The position numbers and the translations under genes were made by a program. Under the pieces are notes generated by a model. That model saw only the letters and a program-made list of their open reading frames with translations. It was not told where the DNA came from and ran no database searches. 50,987 bases of DNA from Pseudomonas jinjuensis (lineage in GTDB: Bacteria; Pseudomonadota; Gammaproteobacteria; Pseudomonadales; Pseudomonadaceae): positions 1-50,987 of the forward strand of contig NZ_FNIJ01000009.1 of the NCBI RefSeq assembly GCF_900103845.1. The letters run 5' to 3'. Positions 17,026 through 26,025 of this stretch are shown here, piece by piece. The number at the start of each line of letters is the position of its first letter. Position 1 is the stretch's first letter.

Positions 17026-17994
17026 TCAGGACGCGGCCCGCCTCAGCGTTTCGCTGGGCAGCTCGCCAAACGCCCTGCGGTACTGATAGGCGAAGCGGGA
17101 GAAGTGCCTGAACCCCCAGCGCGCCGCGATGTCGGCGACGCGGCAGTCCGGGCGGGCCAGCAGCAGGTCGCGCATCACATTGTTCAGGCGGATATTCAGG
17201 AACCAGCGCCCCGGCGGCATCCCGGTCGAACGGTTGAAGATCAGCTCCAGTGCCCGACGGCTGTATCCGCTGCGCCGGGCGATATCGTCGAGCTCGACGT
17301 TCAGGGCATCCTCGGTCATTGCCAGCCGCTCGCAGGCCAGCACCAGCCGCGAGTGCTGCTGGGCCGTGGTCATGCGCTTGCGATTGGCCAGTCTGGCGCT
17401 GCCCAGCGCGACCACGTAGCTGTCGACCAACTCATGGAAAATGCTGGCGGCCAGCACATCCGACATCCCCTCGGGTTCCAGCATCCGGCCCATGGCGAAT
17501 GCATCGTCGGTCAGCTGCGCCAGGCGCCGTCCACCGCCAGCAGGCAAGCGAATGGAAACGAAGTCCCGTTTCGGCAGGTTCAAGGGGCGGCCCATATGGG
17601 CCATCGCGGCCGATTGCAGGAGCGCTTCCGGAAGCACCAGGGAGATCCAGCGGGAACTCCCGCTGGCGTGATAGAGCAACTCCGAACCGGACGGATAGAT
17701 CTGGATTTCGTCGGCATCGATCGGCGCCGTGTTGCAGCGGGTCACCTCGCCCGAGTGCGCCACCATGCCGATGCACAACAGGTCCCTGGGCATGACGCCG
17801 CATGCCGCCACCGCAAAGTCATAGCTGCCGGTTTCGAGTATCACGTTCCCCAGGGCCAGCCGCTGATGCGCCATGTACGAATGCCTGGGCGACAGGATCC
17901 GATGTTCGAAACGGGCGCCATAGACGACGTCGAAAGCCAGTGAAGGGTCCAGCGCGGACTGACTGTATCGCCGGAATGAAACATTGCCTTGCAT
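17026..17994 (-). CDS. AraC-family transcriptional regulator
   Basis: 322 residues from the ATG at 17994, with GAGGAG seven bases upstream. The N-terminal 200 residues are an AraC-binding-like sensor (YDFAVAACGVMPRDLLCIG, YPSGSELLYHASGSSRW). The C-terminal two-helix-turn-helix domain has LDDIARRSGYSRRALELIF, RWFLNIRLNNVMRDLL and IAARWGFRHFSRFAYQYRRA, then FGELPSETLR. The gene converges on the lactonase gene with 48 bp between stops. Whether it controls the sugar genes is not shown. Part of its 5' region recurs in decayed form near 23345-23525. Confidence 0.9.
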   Translation of the reverse strand: MQGNVSFRRYSQSALDPSLAFDVVYGARFEHRILSPRHSYMAHQRLALGNVILETGSYDFAVAACGVMPRDLLCIGMVAHSGEVTRCNTAPIDADEIQIYPSGSELLYHASGSSRWISLVLPEALLQSAAMAHMGRPLNLPKRDFVSIRLPAGGGRRLAQLTDDAFAMGRMLEPEGMSDVLAASIFHELVDSYVVALGSARLANRKRMTTAQQHSRLVLACERLAMTEDALNVELDDIARRSGYSRRALELIFNRSTGMPPGRWFLNIRLNNVMRDLLLARPDCRVADIAARWGFRHFSRFAYQYRRAFGELPSETLRRAAS

Positions 17995-18060
17995 GTACTG
18001 CTCCTCGCCGCGAATGCGTTTTTCGGCTATCGGGCCTCTGCAGTCACTCTAGACCGCACT
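17995..18060 (-). promoter_or_regulatory. araC leader/promoter block, repeated near 23.5 kb
   Basis: The stretch just upstream of araC includes its Shine-Dalgarno (GCTCCTCGCC on the plus strand), then TTTTTCGGCTATCGGG and GCAGTCACTCTAGAC. Near-identical blocks in the same order and orientation occur at 23467-23522. Conservation of non-coding sequence suggests promoter elements or shared ancestry. The rest of the gap to the lysR stop (18061-18219) shows nothing recognisable. Confidence 0.45.
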
Positions 18061-18219
18061 GCATACAGGTCCAGTCGTTCAAGACGGGATCCCCGGCCTG
18101 TGAGGTCGAATCCCGATGAACAACGGCTGGTAGTTGCCGCGAGCGGTGCAGGAGCTGCCGTTTGCCATCGGCTCACCACGACCAGCACAGCATGTCCGCC
18201 CGGGTTGACGGACGGATGC

Positions 18220-19146
18220 TTACCGCCACTTGCCCAGGCTATCGCCCTGCCCGATGGCTTTGCGCTGGAAAACGTCGCGCAGGTGATCGACGAAGAGGGA
18301 CACCTTCGCGGACAGGTTGAGACGCTCCAGATATACGGCATAGATGTCCGCGGGCGGCGTTTCATAATCGCCCAGCACCTCGACAAGACGACCATCCCGA
18401 AGGTGACTGGCGAGGTTCCATTCGGCGCGCATCAGGATGCCGTGCCCCTCCAGCGCCCAGTTCAATGCCACCTCGCCGTCATTGGTGCTGAGGCCGCCAC
18501 GGACCTTGATCGATTCGCTCTGCTTGCCCCGACTGAGCCGCCATATACCGAAGGCCGCATCGTTCTGGCGCAGGACGATGCAGTTGTGCCGCATCAGGTC
18601 CTTGGGCGTTTCCGGCGCACCGAAGCATTCCAGGTAAGCAGGCGAAGCGCACAGGCGGCGTCGATTCGCGGCGATCTTGCGGGCGATCAGCCGGGAGTCG
18701 GGCAACTCGCCGAAGCGGATGGCGACGTCGATGGCATCGTCGGGCAGATTGATTGGCCGGTCGGTCAGCTGCAGTTGCACCTCGACTTCCGGATAGCGCG
18801 TGACGAAGGACGAAATGGCCGGACCGACATGAGTGCGGCCGAAGCCCAGCGGTGCGTTGACCCGCAGCAACCCCCTGGGCTCCGCGCGACTGCTGGAGAT
18901 CTGGCTCTCCATTTCCTCGATCTCGCCGAGGATGCGCTGGGCATTGACCAGATAGAGCTCGCCCTCGGCCGTGAGGCTGATGCTGCGCGTGGTGCGATTG
19001 AGCAGACGCACTCCCAGTCGCTGCTCCAGCTGTGCCAGCCGCTTGGATACCGCCGGAGGCGTCAGGTTGAGCTCCCGCGCCGTGGCCGCAAGGCTGCCCA
19101 GCCTGACCAGCTGGGTGAAGAAGGCCAATTCCGACACCGGATTCAT
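18220..19146 (-). CDS. LysR-family regulator, DmlR/TtdR-like
   Basis: 308 residues from the ATG at 19146. The N-terminal helix-turn-helix reads LAATARELNLTPPAVSKRLAQL, then LGVRLLNRTTRSISLTAEG. The effector domain carries LLRVNAPLGFGRTHVGP and IDVAIRFGELPDSRLIARKI. This is the sub-family that includes DmlR and TtdR, known regulators of D-malate and tartrate use. It is divergent from the DctA-like carrier and the tartrate dehydratase genes, with a perfect palindrome 17 bp upstream of its own start. Activation of the rightward operon by tartrate is the natural inference. Confidence 0.9.
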   Translation of the reverse strand: MNPVSELAFFTQLVRLGSLAATARELNLTPPAVSKRLAQLEQRLGVRLLNRTTRSISLTAEGELYLVNAQRILGEIEEMESQISSSRAEPRGLLRVNAPLGFGRTHVGPAISSFVTRYPEVEVQLQLTDRPINLPDDAIDVAIRFGELPDSRLIARKIAANRRRLCASPAYLECFGAPETPKDLMRHNCIVLRQNDAAFGIWRLSRGKQSESIKVRGGLSTNDGEVALNWALEGHGILMRAEWNLASHLRDGRLVEVLGDYETPPADIYAVYLERLNLSAKVSLFVDHLRDVFQRKAIGQGDSLGKWR

Positions 19147-19162
19147 AATTAACCTCAGGGAA

Positions 19163-19184
19163 ACAATGAAATAACTTTCATTGT
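19163..19184. promoter_or_regulatory. LysR-type operator palindrome
   Basis: Perfect 9-bp inverted repeat ACAATGAAA/TTTCATTGT with a TAAC spacer, placed between the divergent lysR and dctA genes. LysR proteins bind such interrupted dyads, and the position 17-38 bp from the lysR start fits autorepression combined with activation of the divergent operon. Confidence 0.75.
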
Positions 19185-19228
19185 ATTACTCAATTCCTGG
19201 GAAACCATTAATTTCGCCTCTCAGAAAT

Positions 19229-19255
19229 TGCCCACAAAAAACCTGGGCATTTTTT
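19229..19255 (+). terminator. Terminator-like hairpin in the dctA leader (possible attenuator)
   Basis: Stem TGCCCA/TGGGCA around a 9-base loop (CAAAAAACC), directly followed by six T (19250-19255). The flanking AAA/TTT can lengthen the stem. It reads rightwards and lies after the LysR palindrome but 67 bp before the dctA start, so transcripts of the tartrate operon would cross it. Confidence 0.65.
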
Positions 19256-19322
19256 CAGCCATCGCCCGGTTCAGCCGCCCGGGTGGAACTGATCCGACTC
19301 ACAACAACAATTCGGAGAAACC

Positions 19323-20660
19323 ATGGCCAGGAAATTCCTAGGAAAGCTCTATGTCCAGGTTCTGATCGGCGTGACCATCGGCATTCTGCTCGGTGTGTCA
19401 TGGCCGCAGTTCGGTGCGGACCTGAAACCGGTCGGCGATGCCTTCATCAAGCTGATCAAGATGGTCTTCGCGCCGATCATCTTCGCCACCGTGGTCCTCG
19501 GCATCGCCAGGATGGAAAACATGAAGGAACTCGGCCGGGTCGGCGTCCGCGCGCTGCTCTATTTCGAGATCCTCTCCACCTTCGCCCTGGTGCTGGGCCT
19601 GGTGGTGGTCAACTTCGTGCAGCCGGGCCAGGGCATGAACGTCGATCCGGCCACCCTCGACACCAAGGCCATCGCTACCTACACGTCAACCGCCGCCAGC
19701 GGCTCCGGCAGCTTCACCGACTTCCTGCTGCACATCATCCCGGCCAGCGTCACCGATGCCTTCGCGAAGAACGAGATCCTGCAGATCCTGCTGTTCTCGA
19801 CCCTGTTCGGCATCGCCCTGTCCCACCTGGGAGCGCGCGGCAAGCCCATGGTCGATGTGCTGGAAGCCTTCTCCCACGGCATGTTCCACATCGTCGGCAT
19901 GGTCATGCGCCTCGCCCCGCTGGCCGCCTGCGGCGCGATGGCCTTCACCGTCGGCAAGTACGGGCTGGGCTCGATCGTTTCGCTCGGCAAGCTGATGGCG
20001 ACCATGTACCTGACCTGCTTCCTCTTCGTGGTCATCGTCCTCGGTTTCATCGCCCGCCTTTCCGGCTTCAACCTGTGGAAGTTCCTCAAGTACCTGAAGG
20101 AAGAACTGTTCACCGTGCTGGGCACCAGCTCCTCGGAATCGGTGGTGCCGCAGCTGATGAACAAGCTGGAGCACGCCGGCGTCTCCAAGCCGGTGGTGGG
20201 CCTGGTGATCCCCTCCGGGCTGACCTTCAACCCCGACGGCCAGTGCATCTACTACACCATGGCGGCCATCTTCATCGCCCAGGCCACCAACACCCCGCTC
20301 ACCCTGACCGACCAGTTGATCGTGCTCGGCGTGCTGCTGCTCACCTCGAAGGGCTCGGCCGGGGTCACCGGCTCCGGCTTCATCACCCTGGCCGCCACCC
20401 TGGCCTCGCTGGACAACATCCCGGTCGCCGGCATGGTGCTGCTGCTCGGCGTCGACCGCTTCATGTCCGAAGCGCGAGCGATCACCAACACCATCGGCAA
20501 CGCGGTCGGGACCGTGGCCATCGCCAAGTGGGTAGGTGCCCTCGACAAATCCCGCATGGACCAGGTGCTGAACGGCACCCACCAGCCGGAACAGAAGCAG
20601 GCGCAGGAATCACCGGCGCCACACAGCGCAGAACCGCTAACCCCAGCCACCGGTGCCTGA
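19323..20660 (+). CDS. dctA: DctA-type C4-dicarboxylate:cation symporter (probable tartrate carrier)
   Basis: 445 residues from the ATG at 19323, with GGAGA upstream. It is a DAACS-family carrier: [34 protein letters not shown], the serine-rich re-entrant loop [32 protein letters not shown] and [20 protein letters not shown]. The usual SFNLDG motif of DctA reads TFNPDG here, so this is a divergent paralogue that may prefer a hydroxylated dicarboxylate. The genes for tartrate dehydratase follow, which makes L-tartrate the likely substrate. The C-terminal 30 residues are a polar tail rich in Glu, Gln and Pro. Confidence 0.87.
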   Translation: MARKFLGKLYVQVLIGVTIGILLGVSWPQFGADLKPVGDAFIKLIKMVFAPIIFATVVLGIARMENMKELGRVGVRALLYFEILSTFALVLGLVVVNFVQPGQGMNVDPATLDTKAIATYTSTAASGSGSFTDFLLHIIPASVTDAFAKNEILQILLFSTLFGIALSHLGARGKPMVDVLEAFSHGMFHIVGMVMRLAPLAACGAMAFTVGKYGLGSIVSLGKLMATMYLTCFLFVVIVLGFIARLSGFNLWKFLKYLKEELFTVLGTSSSESVVPQLMNKLEHAGVSKPVVGLVIPSGLTFNPDGQCIYYTMAAIFIAQATNTPLTLTDQLIVLGVLLLTSKGSAGVTGSGFITLAATLASLDNIPVAGMVLLLGVDRFMSEARAITNTIGNAVGTVAIAKWVGALDKSRMDQVLNGTHQPEQKQAQESPAPHSAEPLTPATGA

Positions 20661-20720
20661 TTCAGCAGGCACGCCAACGGACAAACAGACCCGCCTTGTG
20701 ATGCAGTGAGGAGACTCAAA

Positions 20721-21620
20721 ATGGATAACGAATCAGCCGTTCAATCGCTTACCGACGTGATGGCCAAGTTCACCGCCTATATCGGCAAGCGCCTGCCGAA
20801 GGACGTCAAGGAAAAGACCGCGAAGTTGCGCGCAGCGGAAACCAATTCCCTGGCCATCGAAATCTACGACTCGATGGCCGAGAACCAGGACTATGCGGAC
20901 AAGCTCGACCGCCCGAGCTGCCAGGACACCGGGGTCATCCAGTACTTCATCTCCGCCGGCGCCCGCTTCCCGCTGCTGGGCGAGCTGGAAGGCATCCTCG
21001 AGAACGCGACCCTGGAAGCCACCAAGAAGGGGCCGCTGCGCCACAACGCCGTGGAGACCTTCGACGAGAAGAACACCGGTACCAACACCGGCTCGAAGAT
21101 TCCGTGGCTGGACTGGGAAATCATCCCCGACGCCGACTACGCGCTGATCGACGTGTACATGGCCGGCGGCGGCTGCACCCTGCCGGGCTCCGCCAAGGTG
21201 CTGATGCCCGGCCAGGGCTACGAGGGCGTGACCGAATTCGTCTTCGACGTGATCACCTCGCGCGGCGTGAACGCCTGCCCGCCTCTGCTCGTGGGTGTCG
21301 GGGTTTCCACCTCGGTGGAAACCGCAGCGCGCCTGTCGAAGAAGGCGATCCTGCGTCCGGTGGACTCCTCCCATCCCAACGCGAACGCGGCGCTGATGGA
21401 AAGGCTCCTCGAGGAGGGCCTCAACGAGATCGGCATCGGCCCGCAAGGCCTCACCGGCAACAGCAGCGTGATGGGCGTGAACATCGAATCCTCGGCGCGC
21501 CACCCCTCCACCATCGGTGTCGCCGTCTCCACCGGATGCTGGGCGCACCGTCGCGGCAAGATCCGCATCAACGCCGACCTGTCCTACGACATCCTCTCCC
21601 ACGAAGGAGTAGTACTGTGA
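20721..21620 (+). CDS. ttdA: L(+)-tartrate dehydratase alpha subunit
   Basis: 299 residues from the ATG at 20721, with GAGGAG upstream. It belongs to the class I fumarase/TtdA family. Three cysteines for the 4Fe-4S cluster are at residues 67 ([12 protein letters not shown]), 186 ([11 protein letters not shown]) and 273 ([12 protein letters not shown]). Other family blocks are [25 protein letters not shown] and [16 protein letters not shown]. With TtdB it dehydrates L-tartrate to oxaloacetate. Its stop overlaps the GTG start of ttdB. A class I fumarase subunit is the alternative reading, but the separate beta subunit and the downstream oxaloacetate decarboxylase favour tartrate. Confidence 0.9.
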   Translation: MDNESAVQSLTDVMAKFTAYIGKRLPKDVKEKTAKLRAAETNSLAIEIYDSMAENQDYADKLDRPSCQDTGVIQYFISAGARFPLLGELEGILENATLEATKKGPLRHNAVETFDEKNTGTNTGSKIPWLDWEIIPDADYALIDVYMAGGGCTLPGSAKVLMPGQGYEGVTEFVFDVITSRGVNACPPLLVGVGVSTSVETAARLSKKAILRPVDSSHPNANAALMERLLEEGLNEIGIGPQGLTGNSSVMGVNIESSARHPSTIGVAVSTGCWAHRRGKIRINADLSYDILSHEGVVL

Positions 21621-22225
21621 GAAAAGTTCTCTCGACCCCGATCAGGGATGAAGACCTCGCTGCCCTCAACGTTGGCGATGTGGTCTACCTGACCGGCCAG
21701 CTGGTGACCTGCCGCGACGTGGCGCACCGCCGACTGATCGAGCTCAAGCGCGAATTGCCTGTCGACCTGCGCGGCGGGGCGATCTTCCACGCCGGACCCA
21801 TAGTGCGGAAGAAGGACGACGGCAGCTTCGAGATGGTTTCCATCGGCCCGACCACCAGCATGCGCATGGAGAAGTTCGAACGTCAGTTCATCGAGGAAAC
21901 CGGCGTCAAGCTGATCATCGGCAAGGGCGGCATGGGCCCGGAAACCACCGCCGGATGCCTTGAGAACAAGGCGGTGCACGCGGTATTCCCCGGCGGCTGC
22001 GCGGTACTGGCCGCCACCAAGGTAGAGGAAATCGAGCGCGCCGAGTGGCAGGACCTGGGCATGCCGGAAACCCTGTGGGTCAACCGCGTCCGCGAGTTCG
22101 GCCCGCTGATCATCTCCATCGACACCAGGGGCAACAACCTGTTCGAGCAGAACAAGGCGCGCTTCAACGAACGCAAGGGCGTAGTCATCGAGAAGATCAA
22201 CAGCCAGGTCCGCTTCATCAAGTGA
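21617..22225 (+). CDS. ttdB: L(+)-tartrate dehydratase beta subunit
   Basis: 202 residues starting at GTG 21617, which overlaps the ttdA stop (GTGA) and gives the conserved N-terminus [13 protein letters not shown]. The whole length matches the TtdB/fumarase C-terminal family: [78 protein letters not shown] and [18 protein letters not shown]. The arrangement and length (E. coli TtdB is about 201) are those of a two-subunit tartrate dehydratase. Tight coupling by overlap fits equal subunit production. Confidence 0.92.
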   Translation: MRKVLSTPIRDEDLAALNVGDVVYLTGQLVTCRDVAHRRLIELKRELPVDLRGGAIFHAGPIVRKKDDGSFEMVSIGPTTSMRMEKFERQFIEETGVKLIIGKGGMGPETTAGCLENKAVHAVFPGGCAVLAATKVEEIERAEWQDLGMPETLWVNRVREFGPLIISIDTRGNNLFEQNKARFNERKGVVIEKINSQVRFIK

Positions 22226-22470
22226 CGCTGTCGGGCAGTCACGGCCGGTACGCCGTGATCGCCCCCTCTCATGCTCCTCTCGCAAAGGGGCGCCATGGAC
22301 CGGTTTCCGGCGGGTTTCCGCCATCCTGCATCCGGATTACGGCGGCTTTCCTCCATTCGCCGGCCAGGAACGCCGGTCGAATGGGCGCGGCACGGGCATC
22401 ACGACGGTCGGGTACGGGCCTTGCAGAGCCGAACGGTAGAAGACCCGACGAAGATTCAAGGGATAAGACC

Positions 22471-23337
22471 ATGCAGAAAGCCTGTCACCACGACCTGCGC
22501 AACACCTTCCGAGCCTTGCTCGACAGTCCCGCCTGTTACCACACGGCATCCGTGTTCGACCCCATGTCGGCGCGGATCGCCGCTGACCTCGGCTTCGAGG
22601 TCGGCATCCTCGGCGGCTCGGTCGCCTCCCTGCAGGTGCTCGCCGCACCGGACATCGCCCTGATCACCCTCAGCGAATTCTCCGAGCAGGCCACCCGCAT
22701 CGGCCGGGTCGCCCGCCTGCCGGTGATCGCCGATGCCGACCACGGCTACGGCAACGCCCTCAACGCCATGCGCACGGTGATCGAACTGGAGCGTGCCGGG
22801 GTGGCTGCGCTCACGCTGGAGGACACGCTGTTGCCGGCACAGTTCGGACGCAAATCCTACGATCTGATCAGCGTCGAAGAGGGCATCGGCAAGCTGCGCG
22901 CCGCCCAGGAAGTCCGCGACGACAAGGCCCTGGCCATCATTGCCCGCACCCACGCCGGAGTGCAGCCGCTGGCCGATGTCGTGCACCGCACTCGCGCCTA
23001 CCAGGCGGCCGGCGCTGACGGCATCTGCCTGGTCGGAGTGAAGGATTTCGCCCATCTCGAAGCCATCGCCGAAAACCTGCGCGTGCCATTGATGCTGGTT
23101 ACCTACGGCAACCCGGAACTGCGCGATGACCTGCGCCTGGCGGAACTGGGCGTGCGCATCGTGGTGAACGGCCATGCCGCCTATTTCGCGGCAATCAAGG
23201 CCACCTACGACAGCCTGCGCGAGCAGCGCGGGATCGCCAGCGGCAATGGCCTCAGCGTCTCGGAACTGGTCACCCGATACACCTGCCCTGACGACTACAT
23301 CGCCTGGGCGCGGGAGCATATGAACGTAAGGGAGTGA
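22471..23337 (+). CDS. Oxaloacetate decarboxylase, PA4872 type
   Basis: 288 residues from the ATG at 22471, with AAGGGA upstream. It belongs to the PEP mutase/isocitrate lyase superfamily: [37 protein letters not shown] (Mg site), [18 protein letters not shown] and [17 protein letters not shown]. Histidine 235 in that last motif is the residue known to mark the oxaloacetate decarboxylase branch (PA4872). It releases CO2 from oxaloacetate to give pyruvate, completing tartrate to pyruvate after TtdAB. The 245 bp between ttdB and this gene contain a hairpin at 22354-22382 with no T-run, so it may have its own promoter. Confidence 0.88.
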   Translation: MQKACHHDLRNTFRALLDSPACYHTASVFDPMSARIAADLGFEVGILGGSVASLQVLAAPDIALITLSEFSEQATRIGRVARLPVIADADHGYGNALNAMRTVIELERAGVAALTLEDTLLPAQFGRKSYDLISVEEGIGKLRAAQEVRDDKALAIIARTHAGVQPLADVVHRTRAYQAAGADGICLVGVKDFAHLEAIAENLRVPLMLVTYGNPELRDDLRLAELGVRIVVNGHAAYFAAIKATYDSLREQRGIASGNGLSVSELVTRYTCPDDYIAWAREHMNVRE

Positions 23338-23342
23338 CGTTG

Positions 23343-23526
23343 CTGCATGCACCGGCCCAGCTCGGCGTTGCACTGAGCGGCATCGGTCCGGGCAAGCCGT
23401 GGCCAGCCGCAGTCGAGGGAGCGCGGCGCATGCGGCCAGCGCGAAGTCATCGCCTTGCCTGCCCCGCTCCTCGCCATGGACTTCGTTTTCCGGCTATCAG
23501 GTTTCCGCAGTCGCTCTAGACTGAAC
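23343..23526 (-). pseudogene. Decayed 5' remnant of an AraC-family regulator gene
   Basis: Read leftwards, 23522-23467 repeats the leader of the araC gene at 17994, including CTCTAGA, GCAGTC, the GGCTATC block and the Shine-Dalgarno GGCGAGGAGC. Where the start codon should be there is AGG. Next, 23452-23429 matches 20 of 24 bases of araC at 17823-17800 and reads DDFALAAC (DFAVAAC in the intact gene), and further left QCNAEL lines up with RCNTAP. About 50 codons between the start and this segment are missing, and frames shift. No long frame survives. The comparison was made by eye. Confidence 0.42.
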
Positions 23527-23597
23527 CGCACACGTGAACCGATGAGGTTCGACATCGACACTCCCTGATTGCTCCTTGCGATGCCAGTTGGCAGCGA

Positions 23598-23638
23598 GGA
23601 CAAGCCGTCGGCCAGTGCCGATGGCTTGTCCGCCTTTT
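23598..23638 (+). terminator. Intrinsic terminator
   Basis: Stem GGACAAGCC (23598-23606)/GGCTTGTCC (23623-23631), extended inside by TCGGC/GCCGA, followed by GCC and five T. It is 260 bp beyond the decarboxylase stop and is the first strong terminator downstream of the tartrate operon. The gap 23527-23870 holds nothing else recognisable before the lipoprotein gene. Confidence 0.75.
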
Positions 23639-23870
23639 TCTTCAGGCGGGGCCGATCGATACGGATTTCCTCGTTCGCCAGGCATTCAGCCGCGGCCAGC
23701 CGAACATCCATTGGAGGGATGAGCATGACCCAGCCAACCCGTCGCCCCCGCCTCCCTGAACCTTGCACGTCCGGCCTGTTGCCCGCAGGCGCCCGGGCCT
23801 GCGGGCGCCTGCGTCAGCTTCCATGCATTGCCCCCACCACTCTGCAAGTCCGTCCACAAGGAGCAACACG

Positions 23871-24542
23871 ATGAAGTCGAAGTATCTGCTGACCACGCTC
23901 TGCGCCGCCTCGCTCGCGCTATCCGGCTGCGCGAGCAAGTACGTGGAGCCCGAGCAATATTCCGGATTCCTCAAGAACTACGACGCGCTCAAGGCAGACA
24001 AGTCGCCGTCCGGCGCGGCGGTCATGCGCTGGATCCAGCCCGGCGTCGACGTGAACCGCTATACCAGCGTCTACGTCGAACCCAGCCAGCTCTATCCGCA
24101 GCCACAACCCACCGAGAAGATTCCGGCGAGCACCCTGCAGGGCATCACCCAGTCCTACGACCAGGCGCTGCAGACGCAATTCGCCAAGGTCCTGCCGCTG
24201 GCCAGCGGCCCCGCTCCGGGCGTGCTGGTGGTGCGTCCGGCGATCACCGCGGTCAGCGCCAGCACCAAGGGCCTGCAGCCCTACGAGGTGATTCCCATCG
24301 CCCTGGTGGCCGCTGGCGTGAGCGCCGCTACCGGTATCCGCGACCAGGACACCAGCATCGCCACCGAAGCGGCCTTCCTCGATGGCGGCAATAACCAGGT
24401 GGTGGCCCAGGTGGTGCGCAAGGGCGCCGGCGCCGAGCTGGACAGCTCCTCCCAGGTCATGAAGGCAAGCGATACCCGCGCCGTGCTCGATAGCTGGGCA
24501 CGGGACATGGTCAGTTCGTACCAGCAACTCAAGGCGAAGTAA
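23871..24542 (+). CDS. DUF3313 lipoprotein
   Basis: 223 residues from the ATG at 23871, with AAGGAG upstream. The signal peptide ends in the lipobox LALSGCAS, with cysteine 20 as the lipidation site. The body matches DUF3313 proteins: YSGFLKNYDALK, MRWIQPGVDVNRYTSVYVE, VVRPAITAVSAS, ALVAAGVSAATGIRDQDTSIATEAAFLDG and VLDSWARDMVSSY. The function is unknown. The residue after Cys20 is Ala, so no aspartate inner-membrane retention signal is seen and an outer-membrane location is expected. It appears to be a single-gene unit. Confidence 0.82.
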   Translation: MKSKYLLTTLCAASLALSGCASKYVEPEQYSGFLKNYDALKADKSPSGAAVMRWIQPGVDVNRYTSVYVEPSQLYPQPQPTEKIPASTLQGITQSYDQALQTQFAKVLPLASGPAPGVLVVRPAITAVSASTKGLQPYEVIPIALVAAGVSAATGIRDQDTSIATEAAFLDGGNNQVVAQVVRKGAGAELDSSSQVMKASDTRAVLDSWARDMVSSYQQLKAK

Positions 24543-24552
24543 GGACCTGCCC

Positions 24553-24589
24553 TTCGGGATCGTCCTGCCGCTTGGCCGGCGATCCCGAA
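24553..24589 (+). terminator. Hairpin after the DUF3313 gene, terminator-like without T-run
   Basis: Perfect 10-bp inverted repeat TTCGGGATCG/CGATCCCGAA with a 17-base loop, 10 bp after the stop codon. It is followed by AATCC and not by a T-tract, so termination would need another factor, or it may only protect the mRNA 3' end. Confidence 0.4.
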
Positions 24590-24690
24590 AATCCTCCGGC
24601 CCCGGCAACGGTGCGCGGCCGGATTGCACGCCGAATACGTCGAGAGGGTGCCCACCTTTTCGTCCTGGTCAGTGCCAGAAGGAGAAACCG

Positions 24691-25044
24691 ATGCTGAACT
24701 ACGTCGCCCTGGGAATCCTGATCGCCGTCGCGCTGATCCTCTTCTACGGCATCATCGCCATCCACGACATCCCCTACGAAATCGCCAGGGAGCGCAATCA
24801 TCCGCACCAGGACGCCATCCACGTGGCCGGCTGGGTCAGCCTGTTCACCCTGCACGCCATCTGGCCGTTCCTGTGGATCTGGGCGACGCTCTACCGCGAG
24901 GACCGCGGCTGGGGCATGGGCGGCCCGGCGAGCGACGCGCCCCCCGCCATGGAGCAGGAGCTGGCCGCGCTGAAGGCCGAACTGCTGGAACTCAAGCGCA
25001 CGCTCGGCGGCGCCGACCGGCATACCGGCGAGGGAGGCCACTGA
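24691..25044 (+). CDS. yiaW: YiaW-like inner membrane protein (DUF3302)
   Basis: 117 residues. The first membrane helix is at 5-25 (ALGILIAVALILFYGIIAI), then HDIPYEIARERNHPHQDAIH, then a second helix (VSLFTLHAIWPFLWIWATL) and a coiled-coil tail (MEQELAALKAELLELKRTL). This is the DUF3302/YiaW pattern, and it precedes a YiaV-like adaptor by 1 bp, as in E. coli. The pair is thought to form a small membrane export or envelope module, but the substrate is unknown. The tail is longer than in the usual member and probably self-associates. Confidence 0.82.
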   Translation: MLNYVALGILIAVALILFYGIIAIHDIPYEIARERNHPHQDAIHVAGWVSLFTLHAIWPFLWIWATLYREDRGWGMGGPASDAPPAMEQELAALKAELLELKRTLGGADRHTGEGGH

Positions 25045-25045
25045 C

Positions 25046-26005
25046 ATGGAAACCCTGCTGCTGCTGACCTACACCGCCATCTGCGTCGCCGTCTTCAAGC
25101 TGTTCAGGATTCCGAAGAACAAGTGGACCGTGCCCACCGCCGCCCTGGGCGGCGTCGTCCTGGTGGGCTGCCTGGTGTTCTTCATGAACTACAACCACCC
25201 CTACTCCGAGGTGGCCCGCAGCTACTTCATCAGCACGCCCATCTCGCCCAACGTCAGCGGCCAGGTGATCGAGGTGCCGGTGGAGCGCGACCGCGCGGTG
25301 AAGAAAGGCGACGTGCTGTTCCGCCTCGACCCGACGCCCTTCGAGAGCAGGGTCAAGTCCCTGGAGGCGCAACTGGTCTCGGCCAGGGCCGACCTCCATC
25401 GCGCCTCCACGCTGGTGCAGCGCAACGTCGGCAACCGCCGCGACCTCGACCAGGCCACCGCCCAGGTCAACGCCATCGAGGCGCAACTGATCGGCGCCCG
25501 CTACGACCTGTCCAGCACCACGGTACGCGCCCCGGCCGACGGCATCGTCTCCCAGCTGATCCTGCGCCCCGGCGTGCGCGCGACGCGTTTCGCCACCCGG
25601 CCGTCCATGGTTTTCATTCCCAACGAGGACTACTTCTACGTGGCCTGGATGCGGCAGAACAGCCAGCTGCGCCTGAAGGCCGGCGACGCCGCCGAGATCG
25701 CCTTCGACGGCCTGCCCGGCCAGGTGTTCCAGGCCAGCGTGCGGCGCGTGCTGCCGGTGATCGGCGAAGGCCAGATCCAGCCGGGCGGCAACCTGATCAG
25801 CTTCAGCCAGTCACCGCCAGCAGGGCGCGTGCCGGTGATCCTCGACATCACCGACGCGGCCTTCGAGCCGTACCGCGCCACCCTGCCCGGCGGCTCCTTC
25901 GGCCAGGCGGCGGTCTATAGCGAACACGCCGAGGAACTGGCGGTGATGCGCAAGATCCTGCTGCGCATGTCGTCCTGGCTGAACTACATCTACCCGTTCC
26001 ACTGA
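25046..26005 (+). CDS. yiaV: YiaV-like HlyD-family membrane fusion protein
   Basis: 319 residues from the ATG at 25046. Two N-terminal membrane segments (LLLTYTAICVAVFKLF and AALGGVVLVGCLVFFM) are followed by lipoyl half NVSGQVIEVPVERDRAVKKG, a short coiled-coil hairpin (VKSLEAQLVSARADLHRA), lipoyl half STTVRAPADGIVSQLIL and a beta-barrel domain. It resembles EmrA/AaeA/YiaV adaptors. No pump or outer-membrane channel gene adjoins it, so its partners would be encoded elsewhere. It converges on pqiC with 20 bp between stops. Confidence 0.87.
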   Translation: METLLLLTYTAICVAVFKLFRIPKNKWTVPTAALGGVVLVGCLVFFMNYNHPYSEVARSYFISTPISPNVSGQVIEVPVERDRAVKKGDVLFRLDPTPFESRVKSLEAQLVSARADLHRASTLVQRNVGNRRDLDQATAQVNAIEAQLIGARYDLSSTTVRAPADGIVSQLILRPGVRATRFATRPSMVFIPNEDYFYVAWMRQNSQLRLKAGDAAEIAFDGLPGQVFQASVRRVLPVIGEGQIQPGGNLISFSQSPPAGRVPVILDITDAAFEPYRATLPGGSFGQAAVYSEHAEELAVMRKILLRMSSWLNYIYPFH

Positions 26006-26025
26006 CCCCGCGCCGACCGCTCCGG

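Noticed and set aside
22354..22382. Hairpin between ttdB and the oxaloacetate decarboxylase gene as a terminator
   Set aside because: The stem has a bulge and no T-tract follows; the genes also belong to one pathway.
23295..23451. Short minus-strand frame with a start at 23451 as a real small gene
   Set aside because: It overlaps the end of the decarboxylase gene, has no known motif and is better explained as part of the decayed araC copy.
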